A stretch of 64,000 nt of DNA. Source: Bacteroidia bacterium (GTDB taxonomy: Bacteria; Bacteroidota; Bacteroidia; J057; JADKCL01). The stretch is from NCBI GenBank assembly GCA_020635905.1, contig JACJYV010000002.1, forward strand, positions 806,001 through 870,000, written 5' to 3'. The notes under the pieces are model-generated. The model had not been told where the DNA came from and searched no databases. It saw nothing but the letters and a program-made list of their open reading frames with translations. A program made the position numbers and the translations under genes. This document shows positions 16,974 through 24,802 of this stretch, in pieces. How positions within the stretch are numbered: position 1 is the first letter of the stretch; the number at the start of each line of letters is the position of its first letter.

Positions 16974-17975
16974 TCAGCTTTTGAATACGTAGCTCAGGCC
17001 CAGGTTGAAGGTTTGCCCCGCGCCTGCGGCGCGGCCGGCCACAAAATGGGTGTACAGCAGGTCAAATGTAAATTTGTGGGCCAGAAAGTATTTGGCGCCT
17101 GCGCCAAAAGCCAGGTAATAAGATGAAGCAGAATTTGCGCCCAGCCCGAGAGACGGTCCAAATTCACCCAATCCATATACGGTGACCTGGCGGGTGATGA
17201 AATAACTGACCAGGGCTTTATTATACACGATCAGGTCGCTTTTGAGAATGGGATATGAACTGCGGCGAATGCGGGGCACATATTCCACCGCGGCAAAGAT
17301 TTGCATTTTGTTGCGGGCAAAAAGGGCGGTGTAATACACGGAAATCCACCATTGATAACGATCCCACTCCAGAAAGGGCGGGCCCTGCAACTGACCGGCA
17401 TAGGGGATCCAAAAGGCGGTTTGCAGGGTCAGGTTTTTGTGGGAGCGAATGGGATTGAAGCGGACCTTCGGTCCGAAATAGGAAATGGCCACCCGGGAAG
17501 AATCCGAGTTCCTGAAGCGAAAGACATCCAGGGGAGATTGCTCGGGCGGTGCATTCCGCACCGCACGAAGAACAAAATCCAGTCCCACATTCACCTGATT
17601 GGAAACAGCGTAATACAAACCCAGATTGCTGGTGAAATAGGTGGAGCGGTCGAGCATGGCCCGCTTTCCGTCTGCATCAAACCAGGCCGTTTGGGTATAG
17701 AGGTTATTATATAATTTGATTTCAAACATAGATTTACCCAGCACCACTCCCCCGGCAGAGTAGGCTTGCAGGTTCAGAAAGGGCTCCTCATTGAATGGCT
17801 CAGCCGCAACAGAATCTTCCCCCTGGAGAACATTCACTTCCACTGCGGGTTCCGTTTCCACTTGGGAGATTTCAGGAACGATTTCAACCTGGGTACCAGG
17901 AACGGCAACGGGAGATTCTTCTTCAGGGCCATCCGTTTCCACTTTTTCCGAAACGACAACACCCGACGGGATCAA
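16974..17975 (-). CDS. Outer-membrane beta-barrel ORF lying in the -1 frame of the DUF547 gene
   Basis: The C-terminal 260 residues alternate like barrel strands (MFEIKLYNNLYTQTAWFDA, AFGAGAKYFLAHKFTFDLLY, ending SYVFKS). Before this is a Pro/Ala/Glu-rich linker. The open frame continues upstream to 18170 or so without ATG or GTG; the first conventional start is the TTG at 17975, and no signal peptide is encoded from any start. The frame meets the DUF547 gene at an A9 run ending in A-AAA-AAC just before that gene's TGA, so it is probably expressed as a -1 frameshift fusion, or the run contains a sequencing error. The start given is therefore only formal. Confidence 0.55.
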   Translation of the reverse strand: MIPSGVVVSEKVETDGPEEESPVAVPGTQVEIVPEISQVETEPAVEVNVLQGEDSVAAEPFNEEPFLNLQAYSAGGVVLGKSMFEIKLYNNLYTQTAWFDADGKRAMLDRSTYFTSNLGLYYAVSNQVNVGLDFVLRAVRNAPPEQSPLDVFRFRNSDSSRVAISYFGPKVRFNPIRSHKNLTLQTAFWIPYAGQLQGPPFLEWDRYQWWISVYYTALFARNKMQIFAAVEYVPRIRRSSYPILKSDLIVYNKALVSYFITRQVTVYGLGEFGPSLGLGANSASSYYLAFGAGAKYFLAHKFTFDLLYTHFVAGRAAGAGQTFNLGLSYVFKS

Positions 17976-18154
17976 TTCCTCATCGGGTGTCGCGGTGACT
18001 GTTTCAGCCGGGGCTGAGTTGTTTTTTTCTGAAGTCCCTTCCGCAGGAAGGGCGGTTCCCGGGCCAGCAGCCGGGGGCGGAGAGTTTATTTTTTCTGCGG
18101 GCCTGGGGTCGCTTACCGCAGGTTTGGTTCCGCCCAGCGGCTCATTGGCAGGGG

Positions 18155-18871
18155 TCAGTTTTTTTTTATGTTCAATGCCCAGTTGTACTCATAGAAAGTA
18201 ACCTTGGTATCTGCGGGCAGTTTGGAAGTTCGGTATTTGTTGAGATAATCAAGGAAAGATTTGGCATCGCGGTCAAAATCGGCCTTGTACCACTCGAAAA
18301 TCTTGGAAATGGCCACCGTGCCGTCACCAGCTTTGATAAACCGGGGATTATTGAGGGCTTTGGTGGTGAGTGCGCTCAGTTGGGTCTCCAGAGTGGCGGG
18401 CATAAAAGCTGTATTGGCCAGGGGAGGGCAGCTCAGGGCGCCGCAAACCAGAGCAAAGTGCAGGCGGGAATCAGGGAAGTCCACGCGGAGTTTTTTGTTT
18501 TCGATGTCGCTCAGGGTGAGGCTCTGGCCAGCCACCGTATGGGTGTTTTTGTCAAAAATGCCGGGTACATCCGTGGGTTTGGCGATGGGGTAATGGTCCA
18601 CCACGCTTTTGATCATGAGGATGTTGTAGGCGTTGATCAGGAAAGCCTTTTGCTCTGATTTTCCTACGGTGCTGTAGGGGAAGGAAGCGATCTGGGCCAC
18701 CAGGGCCTTGAGTTCACCAGGAGATGCTTTGATGGATGTATAACTTACAAGACCATCTGCGTCCACATTTTTACGCAGGAAAGCGTCGGCAGAGGCGAAA
18801 AACGGATTTTGCGCCAGGGCGAAGCCAGCGAATAAGATGAGGAACAGGGAACTGAGGACAATTTTTTTCAT
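18155..18871 (-). CDS. DUF547-domain secreted protein
   Basis: A 238-residue protein with a signal peptide (MKKIVLSSLFLILFAGFALA) and a full DUF547 domain: AFLINAYNILMIKSVVDHY, FALVCGALSCPPLANTAF with the conserved Cys pair, and ISKIFEWYKADFDRD. DUF547 proteins are exported; their function is unsettled, though some relatives resemble transglutaminase/papain folds. Start at the ATG at 18871; a longer frame to 18916 would bury the signal peptide. The last codons run through nine A residues and stop at TGA, where a -1 shift would add about 390 residues of barrel protein. Confidence 0.87.
   Translation of the reverse strand: MKKIVLSSLFLILFAGFALAQNPFFASADAFLRKNVDADGLVSYTSIKASPGELKALVAQIASFPYSTVGKSEQKAFLINAYNILMIKSVVDHYPIAKPTDVPGIFDKNTHTVAGQSLTLSDIENKKLRVDFPDSRLHFALVCGALSCPPLANTAFMPATLETQLSALTTKALNNPRFIKAGDGTVAISKIFEWYKADFDRDAKSFLDYLNKYRTSKLPADTKVTFYEYNWALNIKKN
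18158..18167 (-). other. A9 slippery run: possible -1 frameshift or transcript-slippage site
   Basis: On the reverse strand nine A residues are followed by C and the DUF547 stop. In the DUF547 frame the end reads A-AAA-AAC-TGA, a canonical X-XXY-YYZ slippery heptamer. Slipping back one base bypasses the stop and enters the barrel frame as KKLTPANEPLGG. That frame is open only from 7 codons upstream of the run (TGA before it). A CTGCGG/CCGCAG pairing lies 37 nt downstream, further than usual stimulators, so transcriptional slippage is also plausible. Confidence 0.5.
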
Positions 18872-19002
18872 AAGAATTGTGGGTTGTATGCTCAATTGCG
18901 GAAATTCCGTAATCATTTATATTGGCTATATTACAAAATATGGGCCAATTGGAGGAAAGTGATTTGGGGTAAAGGCCTGTTTTGTTTTTCAAATGACATT
19001 GT

Positions 19003-19581
19003 ATGGATCAAATCCTAAACGAAATTAAAGGGTGCTCAGTCTGCGCCGCCCACCTCGAATTGGGGCCGAACCCGGTTTTGGCCGCTGCACCCCAAAGCAA
19101 AATTGTGATTATTGGCCAGGCCCCGGGCAGAGTGGTCCACCAATCGGGAATTCCCTGGGACGACAAAAGTGGCGACAATCTGCGCCGCTGGCTGGGGATG
19201 GACAAGTCCACCTTCTATGACCCAAAGCAGGTGGCGCTGATTCCCATGGGCTTTTGTTTTCCGGGAAAGGGAAAATCAGGAGACCTTCCTCCGCGCACGG
19301 AGTGCGCGCCGCTCTGGCATGCCCGGCTCTGGAGCCATTTGCAGGAAGTAAAGCTGACCCTGTTGATTGGGCAGTATGCCCAGGAGTATTATCTGAAGGG
19401 CCGGACCCAACCCACTTTGACCGAAACGGTGGAGAGGTTTGAAAATTTTCTGCCGGAATTTTTCACTCTCCCCCATCCTTCGCCCCGCAATAATATCTGG
19501 ATGAAGAAAAATCCCTGGTTTGGGGAAAAGGTGTTACCCGAATTGAAGAAACGGGTTGAGGTGGCTTTGGGGAATGGCTGA
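19003..19581 (+). CDS. Uracil-DNA glycosylase-family protein
   Basis: A 192-residue cytoplasmic protein of the UDG superfamily, which removes uracil or related damaged bases from DNA. It carries IIGQAPGRVVHQSGIPWDD (motif 1 region) with GDNLRRWLG, and the C-terminal LPHPSPRNNIWMKKNPWF (His-Pro-Ser-x-Arg motif). Two N-terminal Cys (GCSVC) are present, but a four-Cys iron-sulfur set is not seen, so it is not a typical family 4 enzyme. Family members of this type are often annotated only as UDG-like. Confidence 0.82.
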   Translation: MDQILNEIKGCSVCAAHLELGPNPVLAAAPQSKIVIIGQAPGRVVHQSGIPWDDKSGDNLRRWLGMDKSTFYDPKQVALIPMGFCFPGKGKSGDLPPRTECAPLWHARLWSHLQEVKLTLLIGQYAQEYYLKGRTQPTLTETVERFENFLPEFFTLPHPSPRNNIWMKKNPWFGEKVLPELKKRVEVALGNG

Positions 19582-19620
19582 TGTTGGTCCCGGGCGAGCA
19601 AGCAGAGGCAATTTCTTAAT

Positions 19621-19753
19621 GGAACCTCTAAAAACAAGGAAAATCAAGGCGGAAGCAGGTGAAGAAAGCGCAGTTTGTTAATTGATAATTGTTGTTTGCC
19701 AATTGCCTATTGAGCCAGGTTCAACGCAGAGATTCAAAGTTTTTTGAGGTTCC
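19621..19753. repeat. MITE-like terminal-inverted-repeat element, copy A
   Basis: Ends GGAACCTCTAAAAAC (19621-19635) and GTTTTTTGAGGTTCC (19739-19753) are inverted copies with 14 of 15 matches, bounding 133 bp. Next to the left end is the block AAAATCAAGGCGGAAGC; next to the right end is GAGCCAGGTTCAACGCAGAG. Both blocks recur in the same order at 45581-45702. The centre is AT-rich and differs between copies. No ORF is convincing. Confidence 0.65.
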
Positions 19754-19759
19754 CTTTCC

Positions 19760-21904
19760 TTAATCAAAGAAATTCCAGTTCAGGCCGAGGATGAAGGTGC
19801 GGCCAAGGGCGGGATGGTAGGGCGTATCGTAGTAGCCGGGAACGCCAAGACCTTCCGTGGCGTTGATGAGGCGAAAATGGAGGTGCACCCGCTTAATCTG
19901 GAGATTTATGAAGGCATCCAAACGGGCGTAGCCCGTGTAGTAATTGGGCAGATTGTCGAGCTGGGCATACCACTCCTGGGTGCCCGAGTCAAAATACATG
20001 GCACGGTAGCCTGTGCGGTAATGCATTTCGAGGCCAATGCGCATAGCTTTGGCAATTTTTGCTTCGCGGGTTTCGAAGAAAAAGGCCGTTTTACCAAAAA
20101 AGTTGGGGATGTACTTATTATAATAAATTTCCAGATTGGAACCCGCGGGCGCCTTGCTACCCTGAATGGTGGATTGGTTTTGCAGGTAAAATTTCCCGAA
20201 ACGAATTCTGAAATTCACCTCCACCCCGCTCCAGGACAGCACATTGCCGGGCAAAGCCTGCAGCACCAGCATGGAGTCGTCGTAAAAAACAGCATTTTCG
20301 AGACTGCTGAAAAAGACGTTAAGCCCAAACATGGGAGAGGCGGGATAGGGCTCCTCCCCTTTCAGGGTGCTCCGTCCGGTAAAGGAGGCCCCAACTTTGA
20401 GGTGATTGAGCAGGGGATTGCGCAAGGTGGGCACGGATTGAAAAGTGTTGCCGTAGGCCGGCACGTAAAACATCTGAAAGTAGGAGGGATTCCGTGAATT
20501 GACCAGATACTCCGCGTTCAGTTCGATGGGCAGGTGAGAAACGTATTCGTACCAGGGCTCTTCTGGATCTTCCTGATCTTTCAGCACTTTTTCCCGAACC
20601 AGCACGTGATCGTAGATGCGCGGACCCAGTTTCAGGTTTCCTCCCACATGCAGAAGATTTTCGCCGGGAAAAAGGGTGCTGAGGGTGTTTTTGAAATCGA
20701 GGTAACCGTTCACTTCCAGGGGTTTCCCCACAAATCCCGCTTCTCCTGCCACAAAATTAGTGACGCGATTGTCGAAATTTCCGGCACCCACCTGTTTGTA
20801 TTCTGCATACTGATATTGAATTCCCCCGCGGGCGCCCAGGTAAAAATCGCCTTTCTCAAAGCGGTAACTGGCCGCACCCTTGGCGGAAAAGTGATTCATG
20901 AGAATGTATTCATTGACCGAATTGGTGTCAGTAATGGTGACGTAGGCGGGTACGGGAAGTGAATTGCGCTCCTGGGGAAAGGTCGCATCTTCAAATTTCA
21001 TGTCGTACTTGTCGGCAAGGATATCGGCCAGGATCTGGAATTTATGGGGGGAATGACTGGAATCCTTGTTCACCCGAAACATCTGCAGGAGGCGAGCACC
21101 ACGGTGAAAACGGCGGTTGAGGTTGCCGGAAAGAAGCACAGGTTGAAAGGCCTTCCCCCACGAGTTTTCATATATTTCGTTGCTGTAAGTCCCGCCGTTG
21201 AACTGGTCTTTTTGCTCGTTATACACCGCAGAAAAGAATAATTGATAGCGGTTGTTGAAGGTGTGAATGTGGTTGGAGAAAAAGAGATTGTATTGATCGG
21301 TCTCGTTATTGACATACGCGCCCTTAACCCGACGGTGCTTGTAGCCCACGGCCACATTGACAAAAGGCGTGGCATTGGCCGAAACCACTCCGTCGATGAT
21401 GTTGAGGTTGCGCCCTCCCTGGTCGTAGCGCACATTCACGAAGGGCGTGTGGGTGTCGTAAAATGGAACCTCTGTCTCAAGATTGCGGACATAGGCCTCC
21501 TCCGTGCCCAGAATGGGGTTGATGTAGTGTTGGGAAGGAAAAAAAGCCGACTGTACTCCGTAAAGGTAGCGGCGGTAAGGCTTGCCCGTCTGGCCCAGAG
21601 TCACGGAAAAACCGGGCAGGCGCTCGAGTTCATCGTAATACTGAAAGTCGGGCAGGTAAGCCCTGGCAGGTGAACGGTAATTGACCATGCGGAAAAATAA
21701 TTCCGGACTCACGGTTTCCGTATTGGGGAGAATCACGGCCTTTTTGGCAGTATCAAGGTTGCTTGGCAGTGAATCAGGCTCCAGAGTGGCCGACTGGCCG
21801 GATTTGGCGTCGTCACTGGGTATTTTGATTTGGGAAAATGCAGATTCTGCTCCTCCCGCAAGAAGAATGATGAACAGGATTGATATGAGCCAGGCTTTTT
21901 TCAA
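19760..21904 (-). CDS. Putative porin (Porin_10-like outer-membrane protein)
   Basis: A 714-residue protein with a signal peptide (KKAWLISILFIILLAGGAES, cleavage near FSQ) and long runs of alternating residues typical of a large barrel, ending in the aromatic sequence LGLNWNFFD. The region near residue 105 (VQSAFFPSQHYINPILG) and VRYDQGGRNLNI fit the putative porins that follow PNP in many Bacteroidota. It starts at TTG (21904), overlapping the PNP stop as TTGA, so translation is probably coupled. Confidence 0.75.
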   Translation of the reverse strand: MKKAWLISILFIILLAGGAESAFSQIKIPSDDAKSGQSATLEPDSLPSNLDTAKKAVILPNTETVSPELFFRMVNYRSPARAYLPDFQYYDELERLPGFSVTLGQTGKPYRRYLYGVQSAFFPSQHYINPILGTEEAYVRNLETEVPFYDTHTPFVNVRYDQGGRNLNIIDGVVSANATPFVNVAVGYKHRRVKGAYVNNETDQYNLFFSNHIHTFNNRYQLFFSAVYNEQKDQFNGGTYSNEIYENSWGKAFQPVLLSGNLNRRFHRGARLLQMFRVNKDSSHSPHKFQILADILADKYDMKFEDATFPQERNSLPVPAYVTITDTNSVNEYILMNHFSAKGAASYRFEKGDFYLGARGGIQYQYAEYKQVGAGNFDNRVTNFVAGEAGFVGKPLEVNGYLDFKNTLSTLFPGENLLHVGGNLKLGPRIYDHVLVREKVLKDQEDPEEPWYEYVSHLPIELNAEYLVNSRNPSYFQMFYVPAYGNTFQSVPTLRNPLLNHLKVGASFTGRSTLKGEEPYPASPMFGLNVFFSSLENAVFYDDSMLVLQALPGNVLSWSGVEVNFRIRFGKFYLQNQSTIQGSKAPAGSNLEIYYNKYIPNFFGKTAFFFETREAKIAKAMRIGLEMHYRTGYRAMYFDSGTQEWYAQLDNLPNYYTGYARLDAFINLQIKRVHLHFRLINATEGLGVPGYYDTPYHPALGRTFILGLNWNFFD

Positions 21905-22719
21905 GAATTTTCTTCCCGAATCATGCGGCTGAGGATGCGGGTAAGCTTGGGCTCAGATTTCATGGCCACAGCAATGATGTCTTCCACGCTGGCCACTTCG
22001 AGGTGATCAGGGTCACAAAGGTCGGTGACCACGGAAATGGCGAAACACTCCAGGCCCATGTGGTTGCACACAATCACTTCAGGCACGGTGGACATGCCCA
22101 CCACGTCGGCCCCGATCATGCGCAGAAAGCGGTATTCGGCCCGGGTTTCGAGGTTGGGGCCCATCACGGCCACATATACACCTTTGCGAAGGGTGATACC
22201 TTCCTCCTGGGCGATTTTCAATGCCAGGGCATTGAGGCGGGGGCTGTAGGGACAGCTCATGTCGGGAAAGCGGGGGCCCAGGTCACTGAGATTGGGGCCG
22301 ACCAGGGGTGAACTCACCTGCAGGTTGATGTGGTCGTCGATGACCATGAGGTCGCCTTTCTGGTACCCGAGGTTCATGCCGCCTGCGGCATTGGATATAT
22401 ATAAGGTGCGGATGCCGAGCAATTTCAGGATGCGAATGGGGAAGGTGATCTGCTCCATGGAGTAGCCTTCGTAGAGGTGAAAACGGCCCTGCATAGCCAC
22501 CACCCTTTTTCCGCCAATGCGGCCAAAAATGAGTTTGCCAAAATGGCTTTCCACAGTGCTGATGGGAAAATGCGGGATGAAGTTGTAGGCAATCTCTTTT
22601 TCAACTTCAATTTCTCCCACCAGTCCGCCCAGGCCGGTGCCAAGTACGATGCCCACTTCGGGATCGGGTCCGTGCCATTGTTGTCTGATGTATTCGAGGG
22701 CTTCAGTTAACTTATTCAT
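21901..22719 (-). CDS. Purine-nucleoside phosphorylase
   Basis: Cleaves purine nucleosides with phosphate for base salvage. The 272-residue protein is a trimeric-type (PNP class II) enzyme: VGIVLGTGLGGLVGE (phosphate-binding), MQGRFHLYEGYSMEQ, YISNAAGGMNLGY, and the signature MGPNLETRAEYRFLR with VGMSTVPEVI. The base-contacting position near the end reads SVVTDLCDP. Its start overlaps lpxK by 8 bp and its stop overlaps the porin start, giving the unit lpxK-PNP-porin. Confidence 0.93.
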   Translation of the reverse strand: MNKLTEALEYIRQQWHGPDPEVGIVLGTGLGGLVGEIEVEKEIAYNFIPHFPISTVESHFGKLIFGRIGGKRVVAMQGRFHLYEGYSMEQITFPIRILKLLGIRTLYISNAAGGMNLGYQKGDLMVIDDHINLQVSSPLVGPNLSDLGPRFPDMSCPYSPRLNALALKIAQEEGITLRKGVYVAVMGPNLETRAEYRFLRMIGADVVGMSTVPEVIVCNHMGLECFAISVVTDLCDPDHLEVASVEDIIAVAMKSEPKLTRILSRMIREENS

Positions 22720-23773
22720 GCTTCAAATTTAGTGTCTTATGCAACAGCGCATCGAACTCTTTTTCTCCTGTTTCCCAGGATAATTCAATTTGCAACCAGT
22801 ATGCACTTGTCAGCCATTTCCCGGAAACTTTTTCGCGGATCCTGAAATAGTCTTTTTCCGTGCATATCAGCCACAAATCCTGCCCGAAAGCCGCCTTTGC
22901 GCGCTCAAATTTATCCAAAATTTTATCAAGGTCGGTATTAGTGAACGAATGATGATCGGGGAATTCCATTTTTTCCCGGATTATTCCTCCGTTTGCTTCG
23001 ATAACGGCATGGAAAGAGGCATTATTGCCGACTCCTGAAAACGCGAAAACACCTTTTTCGCGCAGGTCTGACAGCCCTGGGGCGGGCAACTTGGCATCAA
23101 AAGGGCGCAGCCCGACGGGCCGGGGCAGGAGGAAGCCCGTTTTATAGCGGGCATAGCGACGGGAAAGTGCTTCGCGCTCAGCCAGGATAAAAGCTTTGTT
23201 GATCAGGAGCATGGAAGCTCTTTTGAGCCCGGAAAGGGGCTCACGTAATCGTCCCACGGGCAAGAGAAAATCACGGTGGGGAGGACGGCTGCCATCGATC
23301 ATGAGCAGGTCGAGGTCGCGGTGAATGCGGCGGTGCTGGAAGGCATCGTCGAGTACGAGAACACTGCAGGCAGTCTTTTCCTGCAGGATTTTTGCACCCA
23401 GGATGCGGTCCTCACATACTGCGACCGGCAGTCCCGGAAATTTGGCGGCCACCTGCAGGGCTTCATCTCCAAATTGAGCTGAGGCGCCAAATTGAGCAGG
23501 ATCTACCAGGAAAAAACCGCGGGTTTGGCGGCCATAGCCCCGGCTGAGGTAAGCGGGTTGGTAGCCCAGGGCGATCAATTTGCGCAAAATAAGCTCGGCC
23601 ATGGGGGTTTTACCTGTTCCGCCGGCGGAAATATTTCCCACGGATATCACGGGCAGACCTGCCCGGGCGGGTTGGCGAAGGCCGCTGCTCCAGAGGAAAT
23701 TTCGCACGGCCATGATCCCGCCATAAAGGAGGGCTAGGGGCAGCAGCAACCATTTCAGAATTTCCACGGTCAA
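22712..23773 (-). CDS. lpxK: Tetraacyldisaccharide 4'-kinase
   Basis: Adds the 4'-phosphate to the lipid A disaccharide at the inner membrane. The 353-residue protein starts with a membrane-anchoring segment (LLLPLALLYGGIMAVRNF), then the P-loop-like VGNISAGGTGKTPMAELI, RGYGRQTRGF, and VLDDAFQHRRIHRDLD. No ATG is available before the P-loop except one within the membrane segment; the start is TTG at 23773 or GTG at 23767. The presence of lpxK means that the organism makes lipid A. Confidence 0.93.
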   Translation of the reverse strand: MTVEILKWLLLPLALLYGGIMAVRNFLWSSGLRQPARAGLPVISVGNISAGGTGKTPMAELILRKLIALGYQPAYLSRGYGRQTRGFFLVDPAQFGASAQFGDEALQVAAKFPGLPVAVCEDRILGAKILQEKTACSVLVLDDAFQHRRIHRDLDLLMIDGSRPPHRDFLLPVGRLREPLSGLKRASMLLINKAFILAEREALSRRYARYKTGFLLPRPVGLRPFDAKLPAPGLSDLREKGVFAFSGVGNNASFHAVIEANGGIIREKMEFPDHHSFTNTDLDKILDKFERAKAAFGQDLWLICTEKDYFRIREKVSGKWLTSAYWLQIELSWETGEKEFDALLHKTLNLKHE

Positions 23774-23927
23774 TATTAAAGAAAATCAGCCGAATTACGT
23801 TCCTTTACAGTGAAAGGAAGCATGGAGCCAGGCTCAGCCACATTTTGCCTGACAATTCCTGCCCAATGACCTGGGTCAGCGTTTGCCGAATTTCAATCTT
23901 TTAATTTTAAGCGTTATTTTAGACCCT

Positions 23928-24623
23928 ATGCGAATTGCAATTTACTTACTGGCCCTGACCTGTTTTTTCTGTTTGAATGGAAATTTGCTGGCTCAGGATG
24001 AGGACGATGGTAAACCAAAGGTTTATCAGCTTTCGGGTATGGTCCTGAATAAGAGCAATTTTGAACCCATTCCCTATGCCACGGTGCGGATTATCCATAC
24101 CCGCCGCGGGATCATCGCCAATAACGAGGGATTTTTCAGTATTCCCGTGGTGGAGGAGGACACCCTGATTTTTATGAGTCTGGGACACCGCCCGTCGATC
24201 CTGATTATGAAAAATTATCTGGAAAATTATCTGGGCGACAAGAAGTCGCCTTATGTGTATGCGATTAATTATTTGCAGGAGGATACGATTCACCTTCAGG
24301 GGGTGACTATTTTTCCCTATGATACTCCCGAGAAACTGAAAACGGCGCTGCTGGCGATGGGAAGTCAGAAGACTCTGGAGGAAAAATATGCCGAGGACAA
24401 CCTGGACCCAGAGTTGCTGGACGATTTTATTTCCAATATGGAACTCGACAATGACGAACGCTACATTGTGGGGCGGCAGATTTATTACCAGCAGTATCAG
24501 CAGAAGAGTATGATGCCTGTGATGCCGCTGTTTGACCCGGTGGCCGTGTATCGCTTGCTGAAATACATTACGGACAAGGCGAAGGAGAAGCGGGAGAAGG
24601 ATTTGAATTATTGGGAAGACTGA
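23928..24623 (+). CDS. Secreted protein with carboxypeptidase-D-like regulatory domain
   Basis: A 231-residue protein with a signal peptide (MRIAIYLLALTCFFCLNG, cleavage near LLAQ) and one CarboxypepD_reg-like beta-sandwich: YQLSGMVLNKSNFEPIPYA, then TRRGIIANNEGFFSIPV and LIFMSLGHRPSIL. Such a domain usually begins TonB-dependent receptors, but here no barrel follows, only a charged helical C-terminal half. Function unknown. I chose the ATG at 23928, which makes the signal peptide N-terminal. Confidence 0.75.
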   Translation: MRIAIYLLALTCFFCLNGNLLAQDEDDGKPKVYQLSGMVLNKSNFEPIPYATVRIIHTRRGIIANNEGFFSIPVVEEDTLIFMSLGHRPSILIMKNYLENYLGDKKSPYVYAINYLQEDTIHLQGVTIFPYDTPEKLKTALLAMGSQKTLEEKYAEDNLDPELLDDFISNMELDNDERYIVGRQIYYQQYQQKSMMPVMPLFDPVAVYRLLKYITDKAKEKREKDLNYWED

Positions 24624-24660
24624 GCTTTGTTTTTTAATGTAAGGCCTTCCCCCGTATAAG

Positions 24661-24795
24661 GTGGAACACCGGCCTGTGCGAGAGGTGGATGGAGGGGGCC
24701 GCAGGCAGACCGCAGGTCCGAGCGATGAGCGAGCCCGGAATACACCGACCCCTCCCGGAGGTCCGGGGATACCGGCTCCGGGAGGGGACTCGCCC
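24661..24795. repeat. GC-rich palindromic intergenic sequence
   Basis: This stretch between two convergent genes is much richer in GC than its surroundings. It contains a perfect 12-bp inverted repeat CCCCTCCCGGAG (24749-24760) / CTCCGGGAGGGG (24776-24787) with a 15-nt loop that can pair further. It also has a near-direct repeat around CCGCAGG. The frames open through it on both strands look like an effect of its composition. It lies just beyond the rtcB stop; there is no T-run, so it is not a standard terminator. Confidence 0.55.
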
Positions 24796-24802
24796 ATATA
24801 TT

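Noticed and set aside
23946..24797. 283-residue minus-strand frame
   Set aside because: Antisense to the carboxypeptidase-regulatory-domain gene, with a Pro/Gly-rich end from the GC-rich repeat.
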